From the NCBI RefSeq assembly GCF_010206195.1, contig NZ_VIQT01000009.1, positions 287,747-351,746 on the forward strand: a DNA stretch of 64,000 nucleotides, read 5' to 3'. The notes under the pieces are model-generated. The model did not search any database. It saw nothing but the letters and a program-made list of their open reading frames with translations, and was not told the DNA's origin. Position numbers and translations under genes: made by a program. This document shows, in pieces, positions 17,822 through 27,721 of the stretch (the stretch's first letter is position 1; each line of letters opens with the position of its first letter). This stretch comes from Anaerotruncus colihominis (GTDB lineage Bacteria; Bacillota; Clostridia; Oscillospirales; Ruminococcaceae).

Positions 17822-19201
17822 TTACGTTCCTGCCTGACTGGACGCATCTATTTCTGTGGAGGCGGCAGCCGATGACACGTCTGTTTTGGAAAGCTCGGAT
17901 ACGGCCTTGTCAGAGCCTTCGGACGCGTTCTCCAACGCATTGGATTGTGCGCTTGTGGATGCCACATCCGCAGATGCGGACGCTGGGGCGGATGTGGATG
18001 AATCGGAGGCCGCAGATTTATTTGCATCCAGACGGTCAAGCTGCTTCGTATCAATCGAATCCAATTCCGTTCCAGCCGCATAATAAAGATTTGATCCGAT
18101 GGCTTCTATGCTTTGCAGTTTACTGATCTGTGCGGAAGCGATAGCGGAGCCGTCAAATCCCAAAACATGAAGATAGTCGCGCGCCATGAGATAAATATAA
18201 TTGTTGTCCGCGCAAATATCCGTTACATTGATATCTGTTTCAAACCGGTTGATTTGCATAAGATCACGGTCAAGCGTAACAATCGACAGGCGTTTATCCT
18301 TTTCATAATTCCCCATCACAAGCACAATCCGCCCATCCGGCGTGACGCAGTACCGTTCCAGTTGTCCGTCTCTAAAAATATAGGAAGCGGCCTCGCTCAT
18401 ATCGCCATCCAAAAGGACAACGCGTTGGTCTGTAAAGGCGCGCACACTGTTTGCACTCAGGCTCTCAACCAAGAGCAGCAGTTCTCCAGGAAAGTCCTTG
18501 CGCCCGAGGTCGCCTTCATTATAACTGAGCTGAAATTTTCGAATGCTTGACAAGAATTCCCCATTTGACGTATCTGTAAACCCGATATACATCAAGTCGC
18601 GTGAATTGGACAGATCCAGACTGATAATGGGCTTATCAGATGAAAACCGGAAAATTTCACTGCCGCGCTTATTATATACAACGACACGCGCCAATGCATC
18701 GCTCGCACCGGTCACAACCGCGAAATTGCCGTTTGACGCAACGTCCGCAGTATGTATGGTATAGTCAGTTGATAATGCGCAAACCCGCGCCGCGCGTGAA
18801 TACAGCTCCACACGCGTACCGCCGCGGTCATAAAGCAAAATACGCTCTTTAGCCGTTTTCATCGCTTGATTGGCCATACCATGCTGTGCATCCAGCATTT
18901 GACCGCCTGAACGATTATAGGTATACAGATTCGTGTCTGTCAAAAGCACCAGCGTTTCACCAGCCGCCTGCAAAGCCACCACATTTCCACCGGGCAGCAC
19001 TGTGGGGAATCCACCGCCGCCGCGCATCTCAGCTGTGATATCGCTGTATGCTGTCTTGAGGTCAAAATCGCCCGCATGACGCACCAACGCTGTCACAACA
19101 GCAATAATCGCTGCGAACAACAATAATGTCGCAAGATTGTGCGCCAATTTGCGTCGCGCGCGGCTGCGTCGTACTTTTTCAAGATCAGTGAGCTGCGCCA
19201 T
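17822..19201 (-). CDS. DUF5711-like single-pass membrane protein with beta-propeller-type repeats
   Basis: 459 aa. A basic N-terminus (KVRRSRARRKLAH) precedes one transmembrane helix at about residues 23-41, then about 340 residues resembling quinoprotein/WD-like repeats (VVALQAAGETLVLLTDTNLYTYN and similar strand-turn units), and a Ser/Ala/Asp-rich low-complexity tail of about 75 residues. Topology places the propeller outside. ATG at 19201 has GGGGGA 7 nt upstream; the TTG three bases before is less likely. Function unknown. Assignment to DUF5711 is from memory of the pattern. Confidence 0.68.
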   Translation of the reverse strand: MAQLTDLEKVRRSRARRKLAHNLATLLLFAAIIAVVTALVRHAGDFDLKTAYSDITAEMRGGGGFPTVLPGGNVVALQAAGETLVLLTDTNLYTYNRSGGQMLDAQHGMANQAMKTAKERILLYDRGGTRVELYSRAARVCALSTDYTIHTADVASNGNFAVVTGASDALARVVVYNKRGSEIFRFSSDKPIISLDLSNSRDLMYIGFTDTSNGEFLSSIRKFQLSYNEGDLGRKDFPGELLLLVESLSANSVRAFTDQRVVLLDGDMSEAASYIFRDGQLERYCVTPDGRIVLVMGNYEKDKRLSIVTLDRDLMQINRFETDINVTDICADNNYIYLMARDYLHVLGFDGSAIASAQISKLQSIEAIGSNLYYAAGTELDSIDTKQLDRLDANKSAASDSSTSAPASASADVASTSAQSNALENASEGSDKAVSELSKTDVSSAAASTEIDASSQAGT

Positions 19202-19225
19202 CAAGGGTCCCCCTTTCCAGCAATA

Positions 19226-19966
19226 TCAATCCTCATAAAAAACAGCGTCCAAATATAAACCGTGCGGCGGCGCCGTCGGGCCGGCGGCCGCCCTGTTGCG
19301 CCCTTCAATCATGCGCAATACATCCGCCGGCGTATAGACGCCGCGTGCCGCTTCCAAAAGCGTTCCCACCATAATGCGAACCATGTTGTACAAAAAACCG
19401 TTTCCTGTGACAGAATATATCACAAAGTCTCCGTGACGTGTCACCGACGCATTCGTCACGGTGCGCACCGTGTCCTGCACGCTCGAACCGCTGCTGCAAA
19501 ACGCGGCAAAATCGTGCGTACCGACGAAACTTTGCGCAGCCGCATCCATTCGGCGCTCGTCGAGCGGATACTTCCAAAAAAGCGCCAGATCGGCTGAAAA
19601 CGGATCCCGGACCGCGCCGTTATAGATGCGGTACAGGTAGCGTTTGCCCTTACAGTCATAGCGGGGATGAAACGTTCCCGGTACCTCGCGGCAGCCTGTC
19701 ACGGCGATGTCATCGGGAAGATGGACGTTCATCGCACGTACAACCGCATCACACGCAATCGTACAAGATGTGCGCAGCGTCAGGGCGAAACAGTTTGCAT
19801 GCACGCCCGCATCGGTGCGCGAACAGCCCTTGATTGGCAGCCGCTCGCCGAATATGCGCTCAACAGCGTCCTGTACCGTCTGCGCCACCGTCACAGCGTT
19901 CTGCTGCACCTGATAGCCGTGATAGCGTGTGCCGCGGTATCGAATCGTCAACAGCAGATGGCGCAT
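19226..19966 (-). CDS. truA: tRNA pseudouridine(38-40) synthase
   Basis: 246 aa, normal for TruA. The catalytic Asp is in GCSRTDAGVHA, preceded by LTIRYRGTRYHGYQVQQN; the RYLYRIYNG and FLYNMVRIMVGTLLEA motifs follow. It isomerises uridines in the anticodon arm. The ATG at 19966 follows GGGGGGATC. It is 13 bp downstream of ecfT, an arrangement common in Firmicutes where truA follows the ECF module. Confidence 0.95.
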   Translation of the reverse strand: MRHLLLTIRYRGTRYHGYQVQQNAVTVAQTVQDAVERIFGERLPIKGCSRTDAGVHANCFALTLRTSCTIACDAVVRAMNVHLPDDIAVTGCREVPGTFHPRYDCKGKRYLYRIYNGAVRDPFSADLALFWKYPLDERRMDAAAQSFVGTHDFAAFCSSGSSVQDTVRTVTNASVTRHGDFVIYSVTGNGFLYNMVRIMVGTLLEAARGVYTPADVLRMIEGRNRAAAGPTAPPHGLYLDAVFYED

Positions 19967-19979
19967 CCGATCCCCCCGC

Positions 19980-20810
19980 TCACAGACCGGCCGTGGACAG
20001 CAGCATTTGCCACGGTGTAAAGTTCGCTGCAATCACACATGCAAAACAGGCGGCGACGACCACTGAACACCAGATATCCCGCCCATGAATTTTAAGCTGC
20101 TTCATGCGTGTACGTCCCTCGCCGCCACGATAACAGCGGCACTCCATCGCGAGCGCCAACTCGTCCGCACGGCGAAACGCCGAAACAAACAGCGGAATTA
20201 AAATCGGAATCAGCGCGCGCGCGCGCTGCATCAACCCGCCGCTCTCCAGATCGGCGCCGCGCGCCTTCTGCGCCGACATGATCTTGTCTGTCTCCTCGAT
20301 CAGCGTCGGGATAAACCGCAACGCGATTGTCATCATCATCGCCAGTTCGTGCACCGGCATTTTCAGGCGCTTGAGCGGATTACAGAGACGCTCAATGCCG
20401 TCGGTCAATGCAATTGGAGATGTTGTGTAGGTCAACAGAGACGTTCCGGCGATCAGGCAGATAATGCGCACACTCATAAAGACAGCCGTCTGGATACCCT
20501 CAGCCGTAATTTTCAAGATCCAGAAGGAGACAAGCACCCGGCCGTCGATAAAGAGCATATTGAGCACAGACGTAAAAATAATGATGGGCACAACCGGCTT
20601 GAGGCTCTTTAAAATCATGGAGGGCGGAATTTTTGACACCGCGTAAACAACGATCAAAAACAGGACGCCCACAGCCAGACCAGCTGCGTTTGAGGCAGCG
20701 AACAGCATGACGATATAGGCGATGGTCAGTACAATTTTGACACGTGGATCGAGCTTGTGCAGGACGGACGCTCCGGGAAAGTATTGACCGATGGTGATAT
20801 CTTTAAGCAT
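19980..20810 (-). CDS. ecfT: ECF transporter transmembrane (T) subunit
   Basis: 276 aa, with hydrophobic segments and the two coupling-helix motifs ARGADLESGG and ECRCYRGGEGRTRM (A-R-G pattern) that dock onto the two ATPases. N-terminus DITIGQYFPGASVLHKLDPRVKI is family-typical. ATG 20810 overlaps the ecfA2 stop by 8 bp. It forms the shared energising module for vitamin/metal S-components; no S-component gene is nearby, so this is a group-II-type module whose substrate proteins are encoded elsewhere. Confidence 0.95.
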   Translation of the reverse strand: MLKDITIGQYFPGASVLHKLDPRVKIVLTIAYIVMLFAASNAAGLAVGVLFLIVVYAVSKIPPSMILKSLKPVVPIIIFTSVLNMLFIDGRVLVSFWILKITAEGIQTAVFMSVRIICLIAGTSLLTYTTSPIALTDGIERLCNPLKRLKMPVHELAMMMTIALRFIPTLIEETDKIMSAQKARGADLESGGLMQRARALIPILIPLFVSAFRRADELALAMECRCYRGGEGRTRMKQLKIHGRDIWCSVVVAACFACVIAANFTPWQMLLSTAGL

Positions 20811-21672
20811 TCCGCTCTCCCCCCTTCCCAAGCAGATCGAGCAGCTCCCGGCATGCATAGTCCATCGTATAGACGCTTTCGCTGACCGGAAAGCCCTGTG
20901 TGCGAAGATCCATAAAGATCCGTGTCACCTGGGGAACGGAAAGCCCCATCGCTGTGATCTCGCCGGCGCGCGAAAAGACCTTCGCCACATCGTCGTACAT
21001 AGCGACGCCCGCGCGGTTGAGCACGAGCACTTTATGCGCATAGCGCGCAACGTCCTCCATGCTGTGCGACACGAGCAGGACCGTGCCGCCACGCTGCTTA
21101 TGATATTGCCTGATCTGTCCGAGGATACGGTCGCGCCCTTTCGGGTCAAGCCCTGCGGTCGGCTCGTCAAGCACAAGAATATCTGGGTTCATCGCAAGCA
21201 CGCCGGCGATCGCAACACGGCGCTTCTGCCCGCCGGACAATTCAAACGGCGACTTGTCAAGCAGCGCCGCGCGCAGCCCGACAAAGTCGGCCGCCTCGCG
21301 CACGCGCTCGTCAACCTGCGCGGGAGACAATCCCATATTGGCCGGTCCAAACGCGATGTCCTTATAAACGGTCTCCTCAAAGAGCTGGTATTCAGGATAC
21401 TGAAACACCAGACCAACCTTGAAGCGGTATTCCCGTATATTTGTTTTTTCACCCCACAAGTCCGTCCCGTTGATCAAAATCTGTCCGGAGGTCGGCTTGA
21501 GCAACCCGTTGAAATGCTGAATCAGCGTACTTTTCCCTGAACCTGTATGCCCGATCACACCGACAAATTCGCCCGCCTCAATGGCCAGATTGACATGATC
21601 GACCGCTGTTTTTTCGAACGGCGTGTTTTTGGAATAGACATATGTCAACTCCCGCGTTTCAATCGCATTCAT
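20803..21672 (-). CDS. ecfA2: ECF transporter ATP-binding subunit 2
   Basis: 289 aa. Walker [18 protein letters not shown]-loop [14 protein letters not shown], signature [14 protein letters not shown], Walker [15 protein letters not shown] and switch [11 protein letters not shown] are all present. The long C-terminal helical region that contacts EcfT is retained. The order ecfA1-ecfA2-ecfT with 4 and 8 bp overlaps indicates coupled translation. Confidence 0.95.
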   Translation of the reverse strand: MNAIETRELTYVYSKNTPFEKTAVDHVNLAIEAGEFVGVIGHTGSGKSTLIQHFNGLLKPTSGQILINGTDLWGEKTNIREYRFKVGLVFQYPEYQLFEETVYKDIAFGPANMGLSPAQVDERVREAADFVGLRAALLDKSPFELSGGQKRRVAIAGVLAMNPDILVLDEPTAGLDPKGRDRILGQIRQYHKQRGGTVLLVSHSMEDVARYAHKVLVLNRAGVAMYDDVAKVFSRAGEITAMGLSVPQVTRIFMDLRTQGFPVSESVYTMDYACRELLDLLGKGGERNA

Positions 21673-22526
21673 GCGCAGCCCGCCTTTCTGAGCGCCTCGG
21701 CAATCGCCGCGACAGCCTCGTCCTCGGTCAGAATATCGCCGGGAAGGTCAACGCCTTCCTGGCGCAGCCGCCAGCAAAGCTCTGTCGCCTGCGGAACATC
21801 AAGTCCAACTTCCTTGAGCGTCTGCACGTTGGAAAACACAGCACGCGGCGCATCATCTAAAAGGACTTGTCCGTCGTTCATAACGACGACACGGTCGCAT
21901 TGGGCCGCCTCCTCCATATAATGTGTGATCAATACAACCGTCACGCCATTCTCACGGTTGAGACGCTTGATTGTGGAGATGACCTCGCGGCGCCCTTTTG
22001 GGTCGAGCATCGCCGTCGGTTCGTCAAGCACAATACAGCGCGGGCGCATCGCGATGATGCCTGCAATGGCAACACGCTGCTTCTGCCCGCCTGAAAGCTG
22101 GTGCGGCGCATGTGTTCTGTATTCGGACATACCGACATCGGCAAGCGCCCCGTCGACGCGCAAACGGATTTCCTTCGGTTCCACGCCCATGTTTTCTGGC
22201 CCGAACGCAACATCCTCCTCGACAATGGTTGCAACAATCTGGTTGTCCGGATTTTGAAAAACCATGCCCACTGTCTGGCGAATGTCATACAGCCTGTCCT
22301 CATCCTTTGTATCGATACCGCACACCTCGACCGCCCCTTCGCTTGGCACGAAAATGGCGTTAAAATGTTTTGCCAGCGTCGATTTACCGGACCCATTGTG
22401 GCCAAGCACCGCCACAAGCTGTCCCTCTGGAATGGTGAGGCTCACGCCGCGCAGGACGATATTCAATTCATTGTCTTCCTTCGGGTAGCCAAAAACTACC
22501 TTCTGTGCAGATATGATGTCTCCCAT
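21669..22526 (-). CDS. ecfA1: ECF transporter ATP-binding subunit 1
   Basis: 285 aa. Walker [18 protein letters not shown]-loop [26 protein letters not shown] (the A1-specific segment), signature [14 protein letters not shown], Walker [15 protein letters not shown]. It pairs with EcfA2 to form the heterodimeric ATPase. First gene of ecfA1-ecfA2-ecfT-truA; RBS is an AGGAGA about 5 nt before the ATG. Confidence 0.95.
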   Translation of the reverse strand: MGDIISAQKVVFGYPKEDNELNIVLRGVSLTIPEGQLVAVLGHNGSGKSTLAKHFNAIFVPSEGAVEVCGIDTKDEDRLYDIRQTVGMVFQNPDNQIVATIVEEDVAFGPENMGVEPKEIRLRVDGALADVGMSEYRTHAPHQLSGGQKQRVAIAGIIAMRPRCIVLDEPTAMLDPKGRREVISTIKRLNRENGVTVVLITHYMEEAAQCDRVVVMNDGQVLLDDAPRAVFSNVQTLKEVGLDVPQATELCWRLRQEGVDLPGDILTEDEAVAAIAEALRKAGCA

Positions 22527-22594
22527 TTGGATGTCTCCTTATTTTGGTCCGGTTCACCGCAGTGATACCGGCCGTTCGATTTCATATAAACAAA

Positions 22595-23455
22595 TTATCG
22601 TGTCCAGACCGCCGTGCTCCCGCATGGAAGCACCAATCCGGTGCTGCTGACCGGTAGACCGATTTCATCAGCCGTAACCGTCCCCCTGTGCCGTGCGCCG
22701 ACCGTCACCGACAGGATATACGCCATCACAGACGGCGACAGCCCGGTCGTATATGAATTGAGCAGGAAAAATGCCGGTTCGTCCGAAAGCACGCCGGCGC
22801 ACAGCGATACCAAATCGTATACGCAGTCCTCCAGCTTCCAAACCTCGCCGCCCGGTCCGCGCCCATAGCTCGGCGGGTCCATAACGACGCCGTCGTAACG
22901 AACACCGCGCCTGATCTCGCGCTCAACAAACTTTTTACAGTCGTCGACAATCCACCTCACAGGCCTGTCCGACAAACCCGAAAGGGCGGCGTTGTCGCGC
23001 GCCCACTGCACCATTCCCTTACTCGCGTCGACGTGGCAGACACGTGCTCCGGCGGCGGCGCAGGCAAGCGTTGCGCCGCCGGTGTAGGCAAACAGATTTA
23101 AAATATTGAGCTGGCGGTCCGCCGCATGAATCATCCCGGACATCAAATCCCAGTTGACAGCCTGCTCCGGGAACAGGCCGGTATGCTTAAAGCCTGTTGG
23201 ACGGATATGAAAGCGCAGATCGCCGTATTCGATTTCCCACTCCGCCTTCGGCAGATGCTTCACACGCCAGCTTCCGCCGCCCGCCGACGAGCGGTCATAG
23301 CGCGCGTTGGCGCGCTGCCAAGCGCTGGAACGCGGCGTATTCCAAATTACCTGCGGATCGGGACGCACAAGTGTGACGTCGCCCCAACGTTCCAGCTTTT
23401 CGCCGCCGCTTGTATCAACCACCTCAAAATCCTTCCAGTTCGTCGCCGCACGCAT
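22595..23455 (-). CDS. Class I SAM-dependent methyltransferase, RlmI/RlmL-like
   Basis: 286 aa. The SAM-binding glycine motif is ILNLFAYTGGATLACAAAGA, with acidic HVDASKGMVQWARDNAALSG and the MDPPSYGRGPGGEVWKLE catalytic loop characteristic of the Methyltrans_SAM (rRNA cytosine-C5 or guanine-N2) family. It lacks the N-terminal PUA domain of true RlmI, so the target base is uncertain. It starts 4 bp after glmM ends and is probably cotranscribed. Likely cytoplasmic rRNA modification. Confidence 0.85.
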   Translation of the reverse strand: MRAATNWKDFEVVDTSGGEKLERWGDVTLVRPDPQVIWNTPRSSAWQRANARYDRSSAGGGSWRVKHLPKAEWEIEYGDLRFHIRPTGFKHTGLFPEQAVNWDLMSGMIHAADRQLNILNLFAYTGGATLACAAAGARVCHVDASKGMVQWARDNAALSGLSDRPVRWIVDDCKKFVEREIRRGVRYDGVVMDPPSYGRGPGGEVWKLEDCVYDLVSLCAGVLSDEPAFFLLNSYTTGLSPSVMAYILSVTVGARHRGTVTADEIGLPVSSTGLVLPCGSTAVWTR

Positions 23456-23459
23456 ATGC

Positions 23460-24800
23460 TTACCCCTCGATCACAGCGGCGATTTCCTTTGCGATCGCCT
23501 CAATTTCTTCAAGGTCGCGGCCTTCAACCATAATGCGGATCAACGGCTCCGTCCCGGACGCACGCACAAGAATGCGGCCCTCGCCGCCAAGCGTCCCATT
23601 CAGTCGGTCGATCACGGCGCGCACCTGTTCGTCGCTTTCAAGCGCCGCTTTCATCTGAGGCGTGGCATGGACATTGAGCAATGTCTGCGGATAAGTGCGC
23701 ATCAGGCCGGCAGCCTCTGACAGCGGCTTTTGAAACGTTTTGAGCAGGCTTAAAAGCTGTACGCCCGAAAGCTGTCCATCGCCGGTCGTCATATAATCAC
23801 GGAAAATGATATGCCCCGACTGTTCACCGCCGATGCAAAAGTCGTCCGCGAGCATCGCCTCCAGCACATAGCGGTCGCCGACACGTGTCGCACGTGTATC
23901 GATGCCGTGCTGCTCGGCGAACTTGAACAAACCGAGATTGCTCATAACAGTTGCAACAAGCGTGTTATTTTTCAGTTTACCCTGCTCTTTCAAATGGTAT
24001 GCGAACAGGGCGATCAGGCGGTCGCCGTCGACAAGCTCCCCCCGTTCGTCGACAGCGAGGCATCGATCCGCATCTCCGTCGAACGCGAGCCCCGCGTCGT
24101 AGCCGCCGCAGGCGACATGTTTTGCAAGCTCTCCGACATGCGTGCTGCCGCACCCATCGTTGATATTTTTGCCATTGGGCGAGGCGTGAAAAATGTCGCA
24201 ATCCGCGCCAAGGCCCTCGAACAACTTTTTCGCTGTCACGCTTGCGCTGCCGTTGGCGCAGTCGATCGCCACGCGCATTCCCGACAGATCGCCGTCAATC
24301 GTTGTTTTGATATAACTGACATAATCGTCAACCGCTGAACCGGAGCGCCTGATCGTGCCGATTTCAGAAGGGGCTTTGACCGCGTAAGGACGCTCGTGGT
24401 CAAGTACGATACGCTCAATCTCGTCCTCCTGCGCGTCCAGCAGCTTGTAACCCTTCCCGTTGAATATTTTGATGCCGTTATATTCATATGGATTGTGGCT
24501 GGCCGACAGCATAATGCCCGCGTCGGCGCCATAGCGCGTCACAAGGTATGCAACAGCCGGCGTAGGCACCACACCGAGTAGCACAACATCCGCTCCCACG
24601 CTGCAAAGACCCGCGGCGAGCGCCGCTTCAAGCATATCGGACGAAACGCGCGTATCCTTGCCGACAAGAAAGGTCGGCCTTGGTCCGGCTGTCTCCTCCA
24701 CTACCATACCGGCCGCACGGCCAATATCAGTTGCCAATTGGATGGTCAAATCACCGTTTGCAACACCGCGCACACCGTCGGTACCAAAGATTCTTCCCAT
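23460..24800 (-). CDS. glmM: Phosphoglucosamine mutase
   Basis: 446 aa. It interconverts glucosamine-6-P and glucosamine-1-P for peptidoglycan precursor synthesis. N-terminus GRIFGTDGVRGVAN, phosphoserine motif MLSASHNPYEYNG (Ser101), metal loop DGDADRCL and sugar loop GGEQSGHI are present. The start is ATG 24800, because AGGAG lies 7 nt upstream; the ATG two codons earlier would be too close to it. It is downstream of ruvB by 64 bp. Confidence 0.96.
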   Translation of the reverse strand: MGRIFGTDGVRGVANGDLTIQLATDIGRAAGMVVEETAGPRPTFLVGKDTRVSSDMLEAALAAGLCSVGADVVLLGVVPTPAVAYLVTRYGADAGIMLSASHNPYEYNGIKIFNGKGYKLLDAQEDEIERIVLDHERPYAVKAPSEIGTIRRSGSAVDDYVSYIKTTIDGDLSGMRVAIDCANGSASVTAKKLFEGLGADCDIFHASPNGKNINDGCGSTHVGELAKHVACGGYDAGLAFDGDADRCLAVDERGELVDGDRLIALFAYHLKEQGKLKNNTLVATVMSNLGLFKFAEQHGIDTRATRVGDRYVLEAMLADDFCIGGEQSGHIIFRDYMTTGDGQLSGVQLLSLLKTFQKPLSEAAGLMRTYPQTLLNVHATPQMKAALESDEQVRAVIDRLNGTLGGEGRILVRASGTEPLIRIMVEGRDLEEIEAIAKEIAAVIEG

Positions 24801-24864
24801 TTCCATTCTCCTATCTATCATAAGCGATTTTCAAACAGACTATGGATGACGTCGACAGAATTGT

Positions 24865-25941
24865 CTATCCCAACGATAACTGCTCCGCGCCAGGGGCTTT
24901 CATCCCCAGATGGCTGTACGCCAGCGCCGTAACGCACCGCCCGCGCGGTGTACGCGCCAAAAAGCCGAGCTGCATCAAAAACGGTTCGCACACATCCTCC
25001 AGCGTGACCGCCTCCTCGCCAAGGGCCGCCGCCAGGGTTTCCAGCCCCACAGGCCCCCCACCGTAACCGCGAATAATCGTTTCGAGCATCCGACGGTCGA
25101 CCGCGTCCAAACCAAGCTTGTCGATCTCCATCCGGTCAAGCGCGATTGCCGCGATCTCCTCCGTGATACGGCCATTACCCATGACCTCGGCAAAATCGCG
25201 CACGCGCTTGAGCAGCCGGTTGGCAACACGCGGCGTACCGCGGCTGCGGCGCGCCAATTCATACGCGCCTTTAGGGTCGCACATCACGCCGAGAATTCCC
25301 GCACTGCGCAGGATGATCGTCTGTAATTCATCGGCTGTATAAAGCTCCAACCGCTGGATGACGCCAAAACGGTCGCGCAGCGGCGAGGTAAGCTGTCCCG
25401 CGCGCGTTGTTGCACCGACAAGCGTGAAATGTGGCAGATCAATCCGGATGGAGCGCGCTGACGGACCTTTACCAATGATGATGTCGAGTGCAAAATCCTC
25501 CATCGCCGGATAGAGCACCTCCTCAACAGCGCGTGACAGACGGTGAATCTCGTCTATAAACAGTATATCGTTTGGCGCAAGATTTGTGAGCAAAGCGGCC
25601 AGATCGCCCGGTTTTTCGATTGCCGGACCGCTTGTAATACGGATATTGACACCCATTTCGTTGGCAATGATATTGGACAGCGTCGTCTTTCCTAAACCGG
25701 GCGGCCCATACAGAAGCACATGGTCGAGCGGCTCCCCACGTCCTTTCGCGGCGCTGATAAAGATACGCATATTTTCCTTGACCTTTTCCTGGCCAATATA
25801 CTCGGCCAGCGTCTTCGGGCGCAGCGTGACCTCGATATCGCTGTCGCCTGCGATGCTTTCCGGGGCCATAATTCGGTTTTCAAAGTCCATTTCGTTATCA
25901 AACATCCATTTAAACGCCCCTTCATCCGAATTCTCATCCAT
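24865..25941 (-). CDS. ruvB: Holliday junction branch migration ATPase RuvB
   Basis: 358 aa. AAA+ motor with Walker [14 protein letters not shown], Walker [11 protein letters not shown], sensor [11 protein letters not shown], and the arginine finger region [16 protein letters not shown], then the winged-helix tail. N-terminal [19 protein letters not shown] is standard. It begins 1 bp after ruvA ends, forming ruvC-ruvA-ruvB. Confidence 0.97.
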   Translation of the reverse strand: MDENSDEGAFKWMFDNEMDFENRIMAPESIAGDSDIEVTLRPKTLAEYIGQEKVKENMRIFISAAKGRGEPLDHVLLYGPPGLGKTTLSNIIANEMGVNIRITSGPAIEKPGDLAALLTNLAPNDILFIDEIHRLSRAVEEVLYPAMEDFALDIIIGKGPSARSIRIDLPHFTLVGATTRAGQLTSPLRDRFGVIQRLELYTADELQTIILRSAGILGVMCDPKGAYELARRSRGTPRVANRLLKRVRDFAEVMGNGRITEEIAAIALDRMEIDKLGLDAVDRRMLETIIRGYGGGPVGLETLAAALGEEAVTLEDVCEPFLMQLGFLARTPRGRCVTALAYSHLGMKAPGAEQLSLG

Positions 25942-25942
25942 C

Positions 25943-26545
25943 TTATCTTCCGCCCGAAAGCACTTTCAGACCATGCTTAATCATATCCTCGACCGGCATA
26001 TCAACCGCAAGACCAGCCAATGCTTTCGCTGACTCCGTGGGGCTGTAGCCAAGCGCGGCCAGCGCGCTTGCTGCTTCGCTCATATTGGTGGTCTCATGCC
26101 GCAGCTGCGACGCTACCTCGGACATTTCCCCGCTCAACTCACTGGCGCCAATACGATCCTTACATTCCAGAATGATGCGCTGCGCTGCCTTTGGTCCGAT
26201 ACCGGGCGCCGCGCGCAGGCTTTTGGAATCGCCTGCGGCGATACAGAGCGCCAACTTGTCCGGCGTCATATCGGATAAAATCGCCAGCGCCGATTTTGGA
26301 CCGACGCCCGACACGCCAATCAGCATTTTAAATGCGTTCAGCTCTGCCTGTGTGTAAAAGCCGTACAAATCGAGCGCATCCTCGCGAACATTCAAATGCG
26401 TATATAATGTCGCCTCGCCGCCGACCGGCGGCAGGCACGACAGCGTTGTAAGCGTCGTCATACATTTATATCCTACGCCGCAGCAGCCGATCACAGCCAA
26501 ATACGGTTCTGCATGAAGCACTGTTCCTGTGACAGAATAATACAT
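25943..26545 (-). CDS. ruvA: Holliday junction DNA-binding protein RuvA
   Basis: 200 aa. N-terminal OB domain, two helix-hairpin-helix motifs ([19 protein letters not shown] and [18 protein letters not shown]), then the C-terminal RuvB-binding domain [20 protein letters not shown]. Tetramer that holds the four-way junction. It lies between ruvC and ruvB. Confidence 0.96.
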   Translation of the reverse strand: MYYSVTGTVLHAEPYLAVIGCCGVGYKCMTTLTTLSCLPPVGGEATLYTHLNVREDALDLYGFYTQAELNAFKMLIGVSGVGPKSALAILSDMTPDKLALCIAAGDSKSLRAAPGIGPKAAQRIILECKDRIGASELSGEMSEVASQLRHETTNMSEAASALAALGYSPTESAKALAGLAVDMPVEDMIKHGLKVLSGGR

Positions 26546-26616
26546 ACTGTAACCCCTCCCGGGCTAGTCCGCAAAGAGCGCGGACAAATTTAAAACAGCG
26601 CATAGGTTCGCGCCGC

Positions 26617-27108
26617 CTACTTCAGACGGGACAGCAACGAACCGGCGCTGTGACCATGGCAGATCGCGAGTGCGAGTGCGTCGGCCGTATCGTCCGGGCG
26701 GGGCACCGTCTCCAATCCAAGCAGCATCCGTGTCATCTCCATCACCTGTTTTTTTTCGGCAAGCCCATAGCCAACCACAGACTGTTTGACCTGCATCGGC
26801 GTATACTCGAACACTGGAACGCCATGCTTGCGCGCAGAAAGCAGGATAACCCCGCGCGCTTGCGCAACGTCGATGGCGGTTGTTTTATTATTGGAGAAAA
26901 ACAACTGTTCAATTGAAAGCGCCTGCGGCCGGGACCTATCAAACAATACTGTCATATCGTCATAGATCATTTCAAGCCGCGCTGAAAAATCGGTCTTTGG
27001 AGGTGTTGTGATCGCGCCAAACCTGACCGGTGCAAAACGCCCGCGGTCATAATTGACCACGCCATATCCAACTGTCGCATAGCCTGGGTCAATTCCAAGG
27101 ATGATCAT
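26617..27108 (-). CDS. ruvC: Crossover junction endodeoxyribonuclease RuvC
   Basis: 163 aa. Cleaves Holliday junctions. RNase-H-like acidic residues are in MIILGIDPGYATVGYGVV, LSIEQLFFSNNKTTAIDVAQARG, and the C-terminal RPDDTADALALAICHGH. ATG 27108 has AGGAGGG just upstream; the nine in-frame residues before it are unlikely to be translated. First gene of ruvCAB-glmM. Confidence 0.95.
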   Translation of the reverse strand: MIILGIDPGYATVGYGVVNYDRGRFAPVRFGAITTPPKTDFSARLEMIYDDMTVLFDRSRPQALSIEQLFFSNNKTTAIDVAQARGVILLSARKHGVPVFEYTPMQVKQSVVGYGLAEKKQVMEMTRMLLGLETVPRPDDTADALALAICHGHSAGSLLSRLK

Positions 27109-27305
27109 AGGCCCTCCTACATATCGCCAAATCAATTTATTATATCATATATTTGCGCATTGGGACAAGTGCCTATCGTTGCGTTTTGACGATCATTGCA
27201 GTATAATTTTTGACATATTTGCACAAACAAAACCCTTCCTTCGCTGCCATTTAACAGTTAATTTAAACGATTTACAAATTTTTTTAATTTTCTTGAATTT
27301 TTCTC

Positions 27306-27334
27306 TTGCATTTTCCAAATAATTATTATATAAT
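27306..27334 (+). promoter_or_regulatory. Sigma-A promoter of tRNA-Val
   Basis: -35 TTGCAT (27306-27311), 17 bp spacer, -10 TATAAT (27329-27334), ending 28 bp before the tRNA. Confidence 0.85.
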
Positions 27335-27362
27335 AAGCAAGTCGGTTGAAAAAATAAAACAT

Positions 27363-27438
27363 GGACGGTTAGCTCAGCTGGTAGAGCACCTGCTTGACGT
27401 GCAGGGGGTCAGGGATTCGAGTTCCTTACCGTCCACCA
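27363..27438 (+). tRNA. tRNA-Val (anticodon GAC)
   Basis: 76 nt including encoded CCA. Acceptor GGACGGT pairs with ACCGTCC; D arm GCTCAGCTGGTAGAGC; anticodon stem CCTGC/GCAGG around TTGACGT, anticodon GAC reading GUC/GUU Val; T arm AGGGATTCGAGTTCCTT. Own promoter upstream and hairpin terminator downstream, so it is transcribed singly. It sits at the edge of the accessory island, but the integrase scar lies 1.6 kb away and no copy of its 3' end was noticed there. Confidence 0.97.
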
Positions 27439-27442
27439 AGGA

Positions 27443-27478
27443 TGCTGTTCGAGCAATAGCTCGGGCGGCATTTTTTTA
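27443..27478 (+). terminator. Terminator of tRNA-Val
   Basis: GCTGTTCGAGC pairs with GCTCGGGCGGC (G-U pairs allowed) around AATA, followed by seven T. The next 210 bp to 27690 hold no recognised feature. Confidence 0.8.
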
Positions 27479-27690
27479 TTCCCTTAAATCCGCATGAAAA
27501 TCCAACTCACAAGAAATCTAAACTTTTGTTAAATATTATTTTTTGGTTCAATACAACATGGTAAAAAAAGTAATTTTATAGTTTATCAGTAACATGTTAG
27601 TAATGCCCCTTTGTCTGCAAATACAAATAATGACTTGATTTTTAGGTATCTAAATATTTACATAGTTTTCTATGATACAAAAATCCATAT

Positions 27691-27717
27691 AAAAGCGCCC
27701 GGATTCCGGGCGCTTTT
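27691..27717 (-). terminator. Terminator after the broken island gene
   Basis: AAAAGCGCCCGGA pairs with TCCGGGCGCTTTT with a minimal loop; T-run on the minus strand. Four bases downstream of the final TAG of the pseudogene. Confidence 0.85.
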
Positions 27718-27721
27718 ACTT

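Noticed and set aside
19980..22526. Cobalt/nickel-specific ECF transporter
   Set aside because: No CbiM/NikM or CbiN-like genes next to it; order ecfA1-ecfA2-ecfT-truA is the general-purpose module.
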